Assembly (NCBI RefSeq): GCF_016741815.1
Contig: NZ_JAERRJ010000002.1
Coordinates: 310,001-374,000 of the forward strand
Source: Nocardia acididurans
Lineage (GTDB): Bacteria > Actinomycetota > Actinomycetes > Mycobacteriales > Mycobacteriaceae
Direction: 5' to 3'
DNA: 64,000 nt
In this document: in pieces, positions 1 to 9,800 of the stretch
How positions within the stretch are numbered: the first letter of the stretch is position 1
How the letters are laid out: every line of letters starts with the position of its first letter
Notes under the pieces: generated by a model
What the model saw: the letters and a program-made list of their open reading frames with translations, nothing else
Told to the model about the DNA's origin: nothing
The model's database searches: none
Program-made: the position numbers and the translations under genes

Positions 1-2
1 CG

Positions 3-1223
3 CTGATCGGGCACGAGTTCCGCGGCAGGGATCGCGGGATGGCCTTCGGCGTGTTCGGCGCGGTGGCCGGACTGGCCATCGCCTTCGGGCCGCTGATCGG
101 CGGCGGGCTCACCGAGACGGCCGGATGGCGCTGGATCTTCCTCGTCAATGTGCCGGTGACGATCGCCGCGCTGGTGGTGGGCTATCGGAAGATCCGCGAA
201 TCCCGCAGCGACACACCGCCTCCGGTGGATTGGGCGGGGATGACGGCCTTCTCGGCGGGCCTGTTCTTCCTGGTGCTCGGCTTCCTGCGTGGCGAGGCCG
301 ACGGCTGGTCCAGCGCGCGCATCATCGGATACTTCGCGCTGGCGGGGGTCTGCCTCGCGGTCTTCACGATGCTCCAGATCACCCGTCCCGAGCGCGCGCT
401 GTTCGATCTCACGCTGTTCCGCAACCGCACGTTCAACGGCCTCTCGGCCGTCACCACGCTCGGCCCGTTCGCGGTCATGTCCGCCATCTTCCTGCTGATC
501 TCGTATGTGCAGAACGCGCTGGGGCATTCGGCGTTCGCCAGCGGACTGCGGTTCCTGCCGCTCACCCTCATGCTGTTCGTCGCCGCGGCGGCCACCGGCG
601 CGCTGGTGGCCAAGGTCGCGCCCGCGCTGCTCATGGGCGCGTCGCAATTCCTGGTCGCGGCAGGCTTTCTCGCCATCCTGCTGGTCGACGCCGAATCCAC
701 GTGGACGGCGCTCATTCCGGCCATGGTGCTGATCGGGCTGGGCATGGGCATGTTCAATCCGCCCCGGGCCGCCTTCTCCATCGCGGTCACCACACCCGAC
801 CGGGCCGGGATGGCCTCGGGTGTCAACGAGACCTTCCAGCAGGCGGGTATGGCCATCGGCATCGCGGCGGTCGGCGCGTTCTTCCAGAACCGGGTCACCG
901 CGGCCTTCGAGGAATCCGAGGTGGCCCGAACCGTGTTCGCGGACAGGACATCCGAGGCGGGCGAGGCGGTCGCGGCGGGCGGCCCGGCCGCGCTCACCGC
1001 CGAGCTACCCGCGGCGGTCGGCGCGGCGGTGCACGATGCCGCACAGGCCGCGTTCGTGAGCGGGCTGCACAGTGCCATGGTGCTGGCGGCGGTGGTCGCG
1101 ACGATCGCCGGTGTGATCGCCCTGGCCACCATGCGCCGCGGCGATCTCGACGCGGCCGCCCTCACCACGCCCGGCGTTCCGGTCGACGAGCCGTCAGTCC
1201 AGCAGCCGGTCGCCACGCAGTGA
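3..1223 (+). CDS. MFS drug-efflux transporter, DHA2/EmrB-QacA type (5' end cut by window)
   Basis: The frame is open from the first bases, so the N-terminus lies outside the window; the first internal ATG is at 39. The visible part has about ten hydrophobic segments. Near its start it carries antiporter motif C (GLAIAFGPLIGGGL), which marks proton-driven drug antiporters. The long C-terminal half with several helices after the central loop fits the 14-helix DHA2 branch. Expected role is proton-coupled export of a drug or metabolite across the inner membrane; the substrate cannot be told. The 3' end overlaps the convergent oxygenase gene by 30 bp, so no separate terminator exists between them. 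Confidence 0.9.
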   Translation: MIGHEFRGRDRGMAFGVFGAVAGLAIAFGPLIGGGLTETAGWRWIFLVNVPVTIAALVVGYRKIRESRSDTPPPVDWAGMTAFSAGLFFLVLGFLRGEADGWSSARIIGYFALAGVCLAVFTMLQITRPERALFDLTLFRNRTFNGLSAVTTLGPFAVMSAIFLLISYVQNALGHSAFASGLRFLPLTLMLFVAAAATGALVAKVAPALLMGASQFLVAAGFLAILLVDAESTWTALIPAMVLIGLGMGMFNPPRAAFSIAVTTPDRAGMASGVNETFQQAGMAIGIAAVGAFFQNRVTAAFEESEVARTVFADRTSEAGEAVAAGGPAALTAELPAAVGAAVHDAAQAAFVSGLHSAMVLAAVVATIAGVIALATMRRGDLDAAALTTPGVPVDEPSVQQPVATQ

Positions 1224-2129
1224 TTGCGCGGCATGGTGTTCGGGCAGCGTGCGGCCGAACAGCTGGCGGGTGCGCTCCGGGGTGCCGATGAGGCCGGGGG
1301 TGTCGGTGTAGGCGAAGATCGCGGAGTGGCGCTGGATGGTGCCGCCCACCGGCGCCACCCGGTGCAGCGAGAAGCGGCCCTGGAACAGTTGCAGGTCACC
1401 GGGTTTCAGGTCGAGGCGGCGGATCAGATGGTCGCCGTGGTCGGTGAGGACGGCGTTCACGTCGGCGAAGTTCTCGGCGGTGCGGCTGCGGATGTTCGGG
1501 CAGTACTCGAAGACGCCGCCGCACTCGGGCTCCTGGGTGAGCATGCTGACGGTGAATTCGTTGGTGTCGAAATGCCAGGGGTGCGACATGCCCGGGGCGA
1601 CCACGTTCAGGGTGAGTCCGGCCAGCGGGTCCGGATATTCGTGGAGGGCGGGCAGATCGAAGCAGTCGGCCACGAAACGCTGGAAGTGCCGGTCGGTGTA
1701 GAGACGATGGATGATCGCCTCGGCGGGGATGAGATCCCGTGCCACGAAGGCGTTTCCGCGCCGCAGCACGTGGCGGCCGGGATGATCGGCGGGGAGTTCG
1801 GTGTCGAGCGGAATGTTGTAGGCGTTGACGCGCTCGACCGTGTAGTAGGCGTGCGGGGCCAGGGCGACACCCTCGGTGCGCAGGGTGTGCACGTACTCGG
1901 GGCGGATGAAGCCGCGTAGGACGGTACAGCCGTCGGTGGCGAGATCCGCGCGGGCCGCTGCCACGGCGGCGGCCCATCCGTCGCCGCCGGGCGCGTCCAG
2001 CGGATATCGGGCGGTATCCACCCAGGGTGCGGGGTCGCCCTGTCCCCCATCGTCATTCGCATCGCGTACGTCCAACCACACCCCGGTTTCAGCCATGCCG
2101 AACATTCTGGCGGCAGCATCGCCCGACAC
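1194..2129 (-). CDS. Fe(II)/2-oxoglutarate-dependent oxygenase, HalD/ArpA-like
   Basis: The 311-residue protein shows a double-stranded beta-helix iron site: H186-F-D188 in HPWHFDTNEF, a distal H256 in GRFSLHRVAP and R267 in QRHSAIF, which would bind 2-oxoglutarate. This resembles the ArpA/HalD group, which includes hydroxylases and, when the Asp is Gly or Ala, radical halogenases. Here the Asp is present, so hydroxylation is expected rather than halogenation. The substrate is unknown, possibly an amino acid. The start is uncertain: GTG 2129, ATG 2105 and ATG 2096 are all possible and none has a good ribosome site. It lies 27 bp after the GNAT gene and may be cotranscribed with it. Confidence 0.75.
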   Translation of the reverse strand: MSGDAAARMFGMAETGVWLDVRDANDDGGQGDPAPWVDTARYPLDAPGGDGWAAAVAAARADLATDGCTVLRGFIRPEYVHTLRTEGVALAPHAYYTVERVNAYNIPLDTELPADHPGRHVLRRGNAFVARDLIPAEAIIHRLYTDRHFQRFVADCFDLPALHEYPDPLAGLTLNVVAPGMSHPWHFDTNEFTVSMLTQEPECGGVFEYCPNIRSRTAENFADVNAVLTDHGDHLIRRLDLKPGDLQLFQGRFSLHRVAPVGGTIQRHSAIFAYTDTPGLIGTPERTRQLFGRTLPEHHAAQSLRGDRLLD

Positions 2130-2156
2130 GCCCGGGATGAATCGTGAAATCGAGGT

Positions 2157-2873
2157 TCACGAATCCGGTTCCGCCGAGGTTTCGGCGAGAGCCGCCGCGC
2201 GCAGGCGATTTTCCAGCCGGGCCCGCACCTCCGGCCAGTCCTCGGCGATGATCGAGAACATCACGCTGTCGCGCACGGTGCCGTCGGCCCGCCGGAACTG
2301 ACGGCGCAGGGTGCCCTCATAGCGTGCGCCCAGCCGGGCGATTGCCTGCTGGGAGCGCTGATTTCGAGTATCGGTCTTGAGCTGGACCCGGCCGGCACGC
2401 AGGGTGTCGAAGGCGTAGCCGAGCAGCAGCAGTTTGGCTTCCGGGTTGACCACACCGCCCCAGACCGACGGCGTGTAGAGGGTCGCGCCGATCTCGAGCC
2501 CGGCATCGTGCGGGCGCGCGTCCAGGTAGCTGGTGTAGCCGAGGATCGCGCCGGCGGGGCGGTCGCCGATTGCCCTGCGGGACCGCACGATCCACACGTG
2601 CCAGCCGGGATCGGCGGTCCGGGCCGCGAGGATCTGTTCGAGCTCGCCCGCATCGGCGGGGCGGCCCGGAACGTGCGCCCACACCCGATCGTCGTCGATG
2701 GCGGCGAACAGTCCGGCGGCGTCCGCCGCGGGATCGGCGGTGCGCAACTCCACCGAATCACCGGTCAGCACTGCGTCTTTCGGCACCGGCCACACCATGT
2801 CCGGCCAGACTTCGTCGTTCGGGCGGGGATCCGGCACCGGCTGGAAACGTTCCAGCTCCTCGATCTGCTGCAC
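2157..2873 (-). CDS. GNAT family N-acetyltransferase (RimJ/RimL type)
   Basis: About 238 residues. The pattern LTGDSVELRTADP at the N-terminus, a central VVNPEAKLLLLGYAFDTL segment and the late QLKTDTRNQRSQQAIARLG segment are typical of RimJ/RimL-like acetyltransferases, where the last forms the acetyl-CoA and N-end loop region. The acceptor (protein, amino acid or drug) cannot be read. I use GTG 2873; ATG 2798 (MVWPVPKD) is a shorter alternative. The frame stays open further upstream across the promoter of the divergent primase-like gene, but that part looks non-coding. It is followed at 27 bp by the oxygenase gene on the same strand. Confidence 0.8.
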   Translation of the reverse strand: MQQIEELERFQPVPDPRPNDEVWPDMVWPVPKDAVLTGDSVELRTADPAADAAGLFAAIDDDRVWAHVPGRPADAGELEQILAARTADPGWHVWIVRSRRAIGDRPAGAILGYTSYLDARPHDAGLEIGATLYTPSVWGGVVNPEAKLLLLGYAFDTLRAGRVQLKTDTRNQRSQQAIARLGARYEGTLRRQFRRADGTVRDSVMFSIIAEDWPEVRARLENRLRAAALAETSAEPDS

Positions 2874-2972
2874 AACCGGACTATACGGTCTGCCCACCGT
2901 GACCCAGGTGATGCGCGGCGACCGTTTGACAGCGCCGTCAATCGGGGTACACCGGAAGGGAGAGGATCGAAC

Positions 2973-3944
2973 ATGAGTACGAATCGTTCCTGGGACACCA
3001 TCACCCGCGCACTCACCCGCATCTCCGGTCCCGGCCGCCGCGGCGGCGACTGGACCACCTACCTGTGCCCCGTCCACGAGGCCGACGGCCGCCGCCATCA
3101 CCCCTCCCTCGGCGTCGTCTACAACCATCAGAAGCAGCGCACGGTCATCAAATGCTTCGCGGGCTGCTCCGACGAAGCCGTACTGGACAGCCTCGGCCTG
3201 CACATCCGCGACCTGTTCGACCGCCCGCCGCCGGATCGCCGCAGTACTCCCCGTCACCACGGCCCCGCGCCGGAACTCGCCCTCGCGGATCAGGCGCTGC
3301 TGGCCGCCGGGCTCACCCTGGAGGCGCACAAACAGGATCGCGGCCGCCCGGTGGCGCGCTCACGCCAGGTGGCCGCCTACATCTACCGCTGGCCCGACGG
3401 CCGCCCCGCCGGCAAGGTCATCCGCTACCGCACCCCCTGCGAGTACGGCTACACCAAATCCTTCAGCCAGGCCCGCCCCACCGAATCCGGCTGGGAGCCG
3501 GGCGGTTTCCCCCGCCTGCCCTTCCGCCTCCCCGAAGTCCTACTGGCCGTGCGCCAGGCCCGCGACATCTATATCTGCGAGGGCGAATCCGATGTCCTCA
3601 CCGCCGCCCACGCCGGTCTCACCGCCACCTGCAATGCGGGCGGGGCCACCAACTGGCATCCCGACCACGCCGCCTGGCTCGACGGCGCGATCCGAGTCTG
3701 GATCGTCGCCGACCGCGACGCCCCCGGCTACCGCCACGCCGCCAAAGTCGCCCACTCCCTCCGCAATTCGGTGACACAGCTGCGCGTGGTCCAGGCCCGC
3801 GACGGCAAGGACCTCACCGACCACTGCAATGCGGGCCACCACATCACCGAACTCGACCCGGTCCCCCTGCTGGACAGCTACTACCGCTCCCCCGCGCTCG
3901 AATCCAATTCCGCCACCAGACGTTTCAGCGCCACGGACCGATAG
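2973..3944 (+). CDS. Primase-like protein with CHC2-type zinc finger and TOPRIM domain
   Basis: The 323-residue protein starts at ATG 2973 behind a purine-rich site (GAAGGGAGAGG). Residues 32-65 form a zinc-finger-like C-x2-H ... C-x3-C set (CPVH, CFAGC). Around 199-260 is a TOPRIM fold with E203/E205 in YICEGESD and D247/D249 in IVADRDAPG. This is the layout of short DnaG-related primases of phages, plasmids and integrative elements, without a visible helicase-binding domain. No integrase, relaxase or replication gene is next to it, so it may be a domesticated or stranded mobile-element gene. Its last 64 bp overlap the convergent YjbR gene. Confidence 0.75.
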   Translation: MSTNRSWDTITRALTRISGPGRRGGDWTTYLCPVHEADGRRHHPSLGVVYNHQKQRTVIKCFAGCSDEAVLDSLGLHIRDLFDRPPPDRRSTPRHHGPAPELALADQALLAAGLTLEAHKQDRGRPVARSRQVAAYIYRWPDGRPAGKVIRYRTPCEYGYTKSFSQARPTESGWEPGGFPRLPFRLPEVLLAVRQARDIYICEGESDVLTAAHAGLTATCNAGGATNWHPDHAAWLDGAIRVWIVADRDAPGYRHAAKVAHSLRNSVTQLRVVQARDGKDLTDHCNAGHHITELDPVPLLDSYYRSPALESNSATRRFSATDR

Positions 3945-4249
3945 GCGTCCTCGATGATCTCCCCCACTTCGCCCCAGTCCACGGCCACATCCAGATAGAC
4001 CCCCAGCCACCCCCGGTGCCCCACATACGGCGGGCGGAAGAACCGCCCGGGTTCGGCCGCCACCAGTTCCTCCTGCACGCCCGCCGGTGCCGCACACCAG
4101 AATCCGACCCGATCGTCGTGATGATGATCGGCGAACATGACGAACAGCTTCTTCCCGGCGAACCAGGCCGGTTCCCCGTGGCTGATCTTCTCCGTCACCT
4201 GCGGCAGCGCGGTGCACAGCGCCCGCACCGATTCGACCACGTCATCCAT
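3881..4249 (-). CDS. MmcQ/YjbR-like DNA-binding family protein
   Basis: The 122-residue protein matches the small MmcQ/YjbR fold: FAGKKLFVMFADHH, WCAAPAGVQEELV and a C-terminal GEIIEDAYRSVALKRLV helix. Family members are of normal length at about 115-125 residues. The name implies DNA binding from fold similarity, but no cellular role is established. No ribosome site precedes ATG 4249, so the message may be leaderless. The 3' end runs 64 bp into the primase-like gene on the other strand. Confidence 0.8.
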   Translation of the reverse strand: MDDVVESVRALCTALPQVTEKISHGEPAWFAGKKLFVMFADHHHDDRVGFWCAAPAGVQEELVAAEPGRFFRPPYVGHRGWLGVYLDVAVDWGEVGEIIEDAYRSVALKRLVAELDSSAGER

Positions 4250-4327
4250 ACCGGGAACGCTAGGTGATCGCCACGCACACCGCTTGGACGAATGAGAACC
4301 CCCGAATTCCGGGGGCCGGTCCGGACC

Positions 4328-5011
4328 TCAACCGTGCAGGCGGGCGAGGGCGAGCTGATGCAGATCGGGGATCGCCAGACCGACGAGGGACTCACGAAAG
4401 CCACGCCCGGGGGCTGCGGGGACGGGAATCTCGCAGGGGACGCACAGCACCACGCAGCCCGCGGTTTCGGCGGCCAGCACCCCCGTGGGTGAATCCTCGA
4501 TGGCGACACAGTGTTCCGGCGATACGCCGAGCAGTTCGGCGGCGCGCAGGTAGATGTCGGGGGCCGGTTTGCCGTGTGGGACCTCGTCACCGCAGACGGT
4601 GGTCGTGAAGTAGTCGCGGCCCAGGGTGTTCAGGGCGAATTCGGTCAGCGAACGCTTGGTGTTGGTGACCAGCGCCATGGGCAGGCCCGCCTCCCGGACC
4701 GCGTCGAGGGCCTGCTGCGCGCCGGGCCGCCACGGGATCGGGCCGTGGAACAGGTCGGTCACGCGGTCTTCGAGCCACGCGCCGGCCTGCGCGATGGCCT
4801 GCGGGGCCGGGTCCAGGGCCAGGCCCTCGAACATGATGCGCAGGGCGTTGGGGCCGGACGCGCCGATGAGGGCGTGGCGGATCTCGTCGGTCATCTCGCG
4901 GCCGAGTTCGGCGGCCAGTTCGCGGACCGCGATATCCCACAGCTTCTCGGAGTCGAGCAGCGTGCCGTCCATATCCCAGAGCACCGCATCCACGCGTGTC
5001 ACCGGATCCAC
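4328..5011 (-). CDS. HAD superfamily hydrolase, beta-phosphoglucomutase/phosphatase-like
   Basis: All HAD motifs are visible in 227 residues: motif I DMDGTLLDSE (D13 nucleophile, D15 acid), motif II VTNTK, motif III lysine in HGKPAPDIY and motif IV IEDSPTG. A helical cap lies between motifs I and II, as in subfamily I phosphatases and phosphoglucomutases such as CbbY and YcjU. The substrate is probably a sugar or small phosphate ester and cannot be fixed from sequence. The GTG start at 5011 follows AGGGAG. The gene sits between a kinase gene upstream, from which it is separated by a hairpin, and YjbR. Confidence 0.85.
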   Translation of the reverse strand: MDPVTRVDAVLWDMDGTLLDSEKLWDIAVRELAAELGREMTDEIRHALIGASGPNALRIMFEGLALDPAPQAIAQAGAWLEDRVTDLFHGPIPWRPGAQQALDAVREAGLPMALVTNTKRSLTEFALNTLGRDYFTTTVCGDEVPHGKPAPDIYLRAAELLGVSPEHCVAIEDSPTGVLAAETAGCVVLCVPCEIPVPAAPGRGFRESLVGLAIPDLHQLALARLHG

Positions 5012-5028
5012 ATCTCCCTTCCGAACAA

Positions 5029-5066
5029 CGACAGCGGGTCCGCCCGCGAAGGCGAACCCGCTGTCG
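5029..5066 (-). terminator. Hairpin after the membrane Ser/Thr kinase gene
   Basis: An 11-bp perfect inverted repeat (cgacagcgggt / acccgctgtcg) with a 16-base loop lies 18 bp after the kinase stop codon and 18 bp before the HAD start. In the direction of transcription a short T-containing tract follows. It probably ends the kinase transcript. Confidence 0.6.
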
Positions 5067-5083
5067 AGGATAGTGCGGGGACC

Positions 5084-6802
5084 TCAGCCGATCTGTGAGT
5101 CGGTGATCACCAGGTGGCCGTTCTGGTTGCCGACGCGGAACCAGCGCCGCTCGGATTCGGTGCGGCCGTTCTTGTAGACGTAGGTGACGGTGCCCACCAC
5201 CGTGTCGCCGTTCTGGGTGAGCCCGGAGACCGACACCGCGCTGAACTGACCGAAGAAGCTGGAGTAGCTGCCGAACCCGCCCGCGGCGGCCTGGTAGCTC
5301 GGCGACAGCATGGACCACGCGCCGTTCACATTGCTCGGGAGCATGCCGTAGTAGCCCTGCACGAACGAGGCCTGCGAGGCCGCGTTGGGCGGGGTGGTGG
5401 TCGTGGTCGTCGTCGTGGTGGTCGTGGTGGACGGCTGACCCGAGGTCGTGGTGGGCGGCGCGGTGGTGGTGGCCGCGGGCGTCTGGGTGACCTGGCCCGC
5501 CGCGGTGCGGGTGGGCTGGTTGTTGTTGCCGCCGTTGACCCCCGGGCCGACATCCTCGGGTTCGGCCGGACCGCTGGGCGCGATCCCGGGGACGGTGACC
5601 GTGCTGGTCTCGATGGCCACCCGCGTGTTCCCGTTGTCGTCGCGGCCGATCACCTGCGCTATCAGGACCGCCAGCAGCAGCACGCCCACGATGCCCACGG
5701 CGACCAGCGCCAGCTGGCGGCGATTGCCCTCGCCCCCAGCGGGTTTCGAGTTGAACGGCACCATGGGCTGCAGACCCGGCGGTGTGCTCGCGTCGCGCGG
5801 CGGCCTGCGGTCGGACATGTCGATGTGCTCGGTGGCGTCGTGCGCGTTACCGGTGGACGCGCCCGAGCGGGCGGTCGACAGCACCGTGGTGGCCTCCGAA
5901 GCGTCCACGCCCGCATCGGTTTTCACCAGCGGGACGGGCGTCACGGCGGGCATCACCTTGGTCGGCTGATGCGGCGCCGGGACGCGACCCTCGGCGACGG
6001 CCTGCAGTCGATCGGCCGCCTGATCCATGGTCGGGCGGTCGTCGGCCTCGGCGGCCAGCAGATCCATGAGCACCGGGGCCAGGGCGGCGGCATGGGTGGC
6101 CTGCGGTACCTTCGCCCGCGCCACCGAATGCAGGACCGCCAGCGGATTGTCGCCCTCACCGAACGGCGGCTGCCCCTCCACCGCCGCGTACAGCGTTGAG
6201 CCCAGGGCGAATACGTCGGAGGCCGGTTCCGGATTCTCGCCCCGCGCCACCTCCGGGGAGAGGTAGGCGGGCGTACCCGCGAGGAATCCGGTGGAGGTGA
6301 CCGTGACATCGCCGATGGCCCGCGAGATGCCGAAGTCGGTGATCTTCACCGTGCCGTCGTCGGCGACCAGGATATTGGCGGGCTTCACATCCCGGTGCAC
6401 GATCCCGGCCTTGTGCGCCGCAGCAAGGGCCGCAGCGACTTTCGCGCCGATGCGGGCCACCTCGGCGGGCGCCAGGCGACCGTTCTCGCGCATGAGCGCC
6501 GCCAGACTCGGGGCGTTCACGTACTCCATGACCAGCCAGGGCTGGCCGTCCTCCTCGGCGACGTCGAACACCGTGACGGCGTTCGGATGATGCAGCCGTG
6601 CGGCGATGCGCCCCTCCCGCATCGCCCGCATCTTGGCCTCCAGCGCCTGGGACCGGGACAGGCCCGGCCCCAGCAGCAACTGCTTCACGGCCACGGTGCG
6701 CCGCAGCCGCACATCGGTCGCGCGCCACACGACCCCCATCGCACCGGTGCCGATCGGATCCGTAAGTCGGTACCGCCCCGCAATCAGCCGGTCTGCCGTC
6801 AT
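5084..6802 (-). CDS. Membrane Ser/Thr protein kinase (Pkn type)
   Basis: The 572-residue kinase domain is at 1-275: glycine loop GTGAMG, K40, catalytic HRDVKPAN with D138, DFG 156-158 and the APE-equivalent SPE. A proline/serine-rich juxtamembrane linker leads to one membrane helix at about 364-386. Outside it come a Thr-rich stretch (430-470) and a small domain with the WFRVGNQNGHLVITDSQIG end, resembling extracellular sensor or scaffold domains of actinobacterial kinases. A strong GGAGGGG ribosome site precedes ATG 6802. It lies 78 bp after metH on the same strand. It likely senses an envelope signal and phosphorylates cytosolic targets. Confidence 0.92.
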   Translation of the reverse strand: MTADRLIAGRYRLTDPIGTGAMGVVWRATDVRLRRTVAVKQLLLGPGLSRSQALEAKMRAMREGRIAARLHHPNAVTVFDVAEEDGQPWLVMEYVNAPSLAALMRENGRLAPAEVARIGAKVAAALAAAHKAGIVHRDVKPANILVADDGTVKITDFGISRAIGDVTVTSTGFLAGTPAYLSPEVARGENPEPASDVFALGSTLYAAVEGQPPFGEGDNPLAVLHSVARAKVPQATHAAALAPVLMDLLAAEADDRPTMDQAADRLQAVAEGRVPAPHQPTKVMPAVTPVPLVKTDAGVDASEATTVLSTARSGASTGNAHDATEHIDMSDRRPPRDASTPPGLQPMVPFNSKPAGGEGNRRQLALVAVGIVGVLLLAVLIAQVIGRDDNGNTRVAIETSTVTVPGIAPSGPAEPEDVGPGVNGGNNNQPTRTAAGQVTQTPAATTTAPPTTTSGQPSTTTTTTTTTTTTPPNAASQASFVQGYYGMLPSNVNGAWSMLSPSYQAAAGGFGSYSSFFGQFSAVSVSGLTQNGDTVVGTVTYVYKNGRTESERRWFRVGNQNGHLVITDSQIG

Positions 6803-6880
6803 GTGGTTGTGCCCCTCCTGCTGGCTTTCGCCGAGCCACCCTGCAACTCTGCGCGAAAGCCCGGAAAACTCTTGAAAAGA

Positions 6881-9800
6881 CTAAGCGTTGAAGTACTTGG
6901 CTTCCGGGTGCAGCAGAACGAACGCATCCGTCGACTGCTCCGGATGCAGTTGCAACTCCTCCGACAGCATCACTCCGATCCGGCCCGCATCCAGCAGGTC
7001 AACGAGTTTCGCACGATCCTCCAGATCGGGGCATGCCCCGTAACCGAACGAGTACCGTGCGCCACGGTATCCGAGTTTGAAGTAGTCCAGCACGTCGGAA
7101 GGGTCGTCTTCGGCGACGGCGTGACCCTCCACCGTGAGTTCTTCCCGGATTCGCCGGTGCCAAAACTCCGCCAGGGCCTCGGTCAGCTGGACGCCGATGC
7201 CGTGCACCTCGAGGTAGTCGCGGTAATTGTTCTCCGCGAACAGCACATTGGCGAAGTCGGCAATGGGCTGACCCATGGTGACCAGCTGGAACGGCAGGAC
7301 GTCCACCTGACCGGTCTGCTCGGCGAGTTCGCGGGAGCGGATGAAATCGGCGATGCAGAGGAACCGGTCGCGTTGCTGACGCGGGAAAGTGAACCGATAC
7401 CGTTCCGGCGCATCGGGTTTCGGCTCGGTGAGAACAATCACATCGTCGCCCTCGGAGACCGCCGGGAAGTAGCCGTACACCACGGCGGCATGCTGGAGCA
7501 CGCCCTCGGCGGTGAGCCGGTCCAGCCAATACCGCAGGCGCGGACGGCCTTCGGTCTCCACCAGCTCCTCATAGGACGGGCCGTCACCGCCGCGCTGACC
7601 GCGCAGCCCCCACTGGCCCAGGAACAACGCCCGCTCGTCCAGGGTCACCGAGTACTCGTTGACGGACAGGCCCTTCACGATGCGGGTCCCCCAGAACGGC
7701 GGGATCGCGACCGGCAGATCCGCGGCCACATCCGAGCGCTCCGGCACCTCGACCGGCGTCTCGGCGGCCTTGCGCTGCTCGGCGATTCGCTTGGAGCGCT
7801 CACGCCTGGCCTTACGTTCGGCGGCCTTCTCGCGTTCGGCGATGGCCTCGGGCGAATCCGGATCCGCGCCGCCGCCGCGCTTGCGGGTCATGATCTCGTC
7901 CATGAGCCGCAGGCCCTCGAAGGCGTCGCGCGCGTAGTGCACGTCACCGTCGTAGACGGCGGTCAGATCGTCCTCCACGTACGCGCGGGTGAGCGCCGCG
8001 CCACCGAGGAGCACCGGGAACTGTTGCGCGACACCGCGCGTGTTCATCTCCTCGAGGTTCTCCTTCATGATGACCGTGGACTTCACCAGCAGGCCGGACA
8101 TGCCGACCACATCGGCCTTCTTGTCGGTGGCGGCGTCGAGGATGGCCGAGATCGGCTGCTTGATACCGATATTGACGACCTCGTAGCCGTTGTTGGACAG
8201 AATGATGTCCACCAGGTTCTTGCCGATGTCGTGCACATCGCCCTTGACGGTGGCCAGCACGATCCGGCCCTTGCCGGAATCGTCGGTGGCTTCCATATGC
8301 GGTTCCAGGTGCGCCACAGCGGTTTTCATGACCTCGGCCGACTGCAGCACGAAGGGCAGCTGCATCTGGCCGGAGCCGAACAGCTCGCCGACGGTCTTCA
8401 TGCCCGACAGCAGCGTCTCGTTGATGATCTGCAGCGGCGGAACCTCCCGCATGGCCTCGTCGAGATCGACGTCCAGGCCGTTGCGGTCACCGTCGACGAT
8501 GCGGCGCTCCAGCCGCTCGAACAGCGGCAGCGCCGCCAGCTCCTCGGCGCGCGAGGCCTTGGACGAGGCCGCGGACACGCCCTCGAACAGTTCCATGAGC
8601 TTGGCCAGCGGGTCGTAATCCTCGGTGCGGCGGTCGTAGACCAGATCGAGGGCGACCTCGCGCTGCTCCTCCGGAATCCGCGACATGGGCAGGATTTTCG
8701 AGGCGTGCACAATGGCCGAATCCAGACCGGCCTGCACGCACTCGTGCATGAACACCGAGTTCAGCACCTGGCGCGCGGCGGCGTTCAGACCGAAGGAGAT
8801 ATTCGACAGACCCAGTGTGGTCTGCACCTCGGGATGTTTGCGCTTGAGCAGCCGGATGGCCTCGATGGTTTCGATGCCGTCCTTGCGCGACTCCTCCTGA
8901 CCGGTACCGAGGGTGAAGGTCAGGGTGTCGATGATGATGTCGGACTCCTGCAGGCCCCAGTTGCCGGTGATATCGGCGATGAGACGCTCGGCGATCTCCA
9001 CCTTCTTCTCGGCGGTGCGCGCCTGGCCCTCCTCGTCGATGGTCAGGGCCACCACGGCCGCACCGTGTTCGGCGACCAGCGCCATGGTCTGCTGGTAGCG
9101 CGATTCCGGGCCGTCGCCGTCCTCGAAGTTCACCGAGTTGATGGCGCAGCGACCGCCCAGATGCTCCAAACCGGCCTTCAGCACCGGGGTTTCGGTGGAG
9201 TCGAGCATGATCGGCAGGGTGGAGGCGGTGGCCAGGCGCGCGGCCAGCTCGGCCATATCGGCGGTGCCGTCGCGGCCCACGTAGTCCACGCACAGGTCGA
9301 GCATGTGCGCGCCGTCGCGGGTCTGGTCCTTGGCGATGTCGACGCACTTCTGCCAGTCGCCGGCCAGCATGGCATCACGGAAAGCCTTGGAGCCGTTGGC
9401 ATTCGTGCGCTCGCCGATCATCATGATCGAGGCGTCCTGCTCGAACGGGACCGAGGTGTAGATCGACGACACGCTCGGCTCGTGGGCGGGCTCGCGCACG
9501 GCCGGAGTGACCTCGCGCACCGCCTCGGCCACCTGGCGGATGTGCTCGGGGGTGGTGCCGCAGCAGCCGCCGACCAGGGCCAGTCCGAACTCGGAGACGA
9601 ACTGCACCATGGACACCGCCAATTCCTCGGCGGTGAGCGGGTATTCGGCCCCGTTCGCGCCCAGGATGGGCAGACCGGCGTTGGGCATGACCGACACCGG
9701 CAGCGTGGCGTGCTTGGACAGATGACGCAGATGCTCGCTCATCTCGTCCGGGCCGGTGGCGCAGTTCAGCCCGATCATGTCGATGCCGAGGTTCTCCAGC

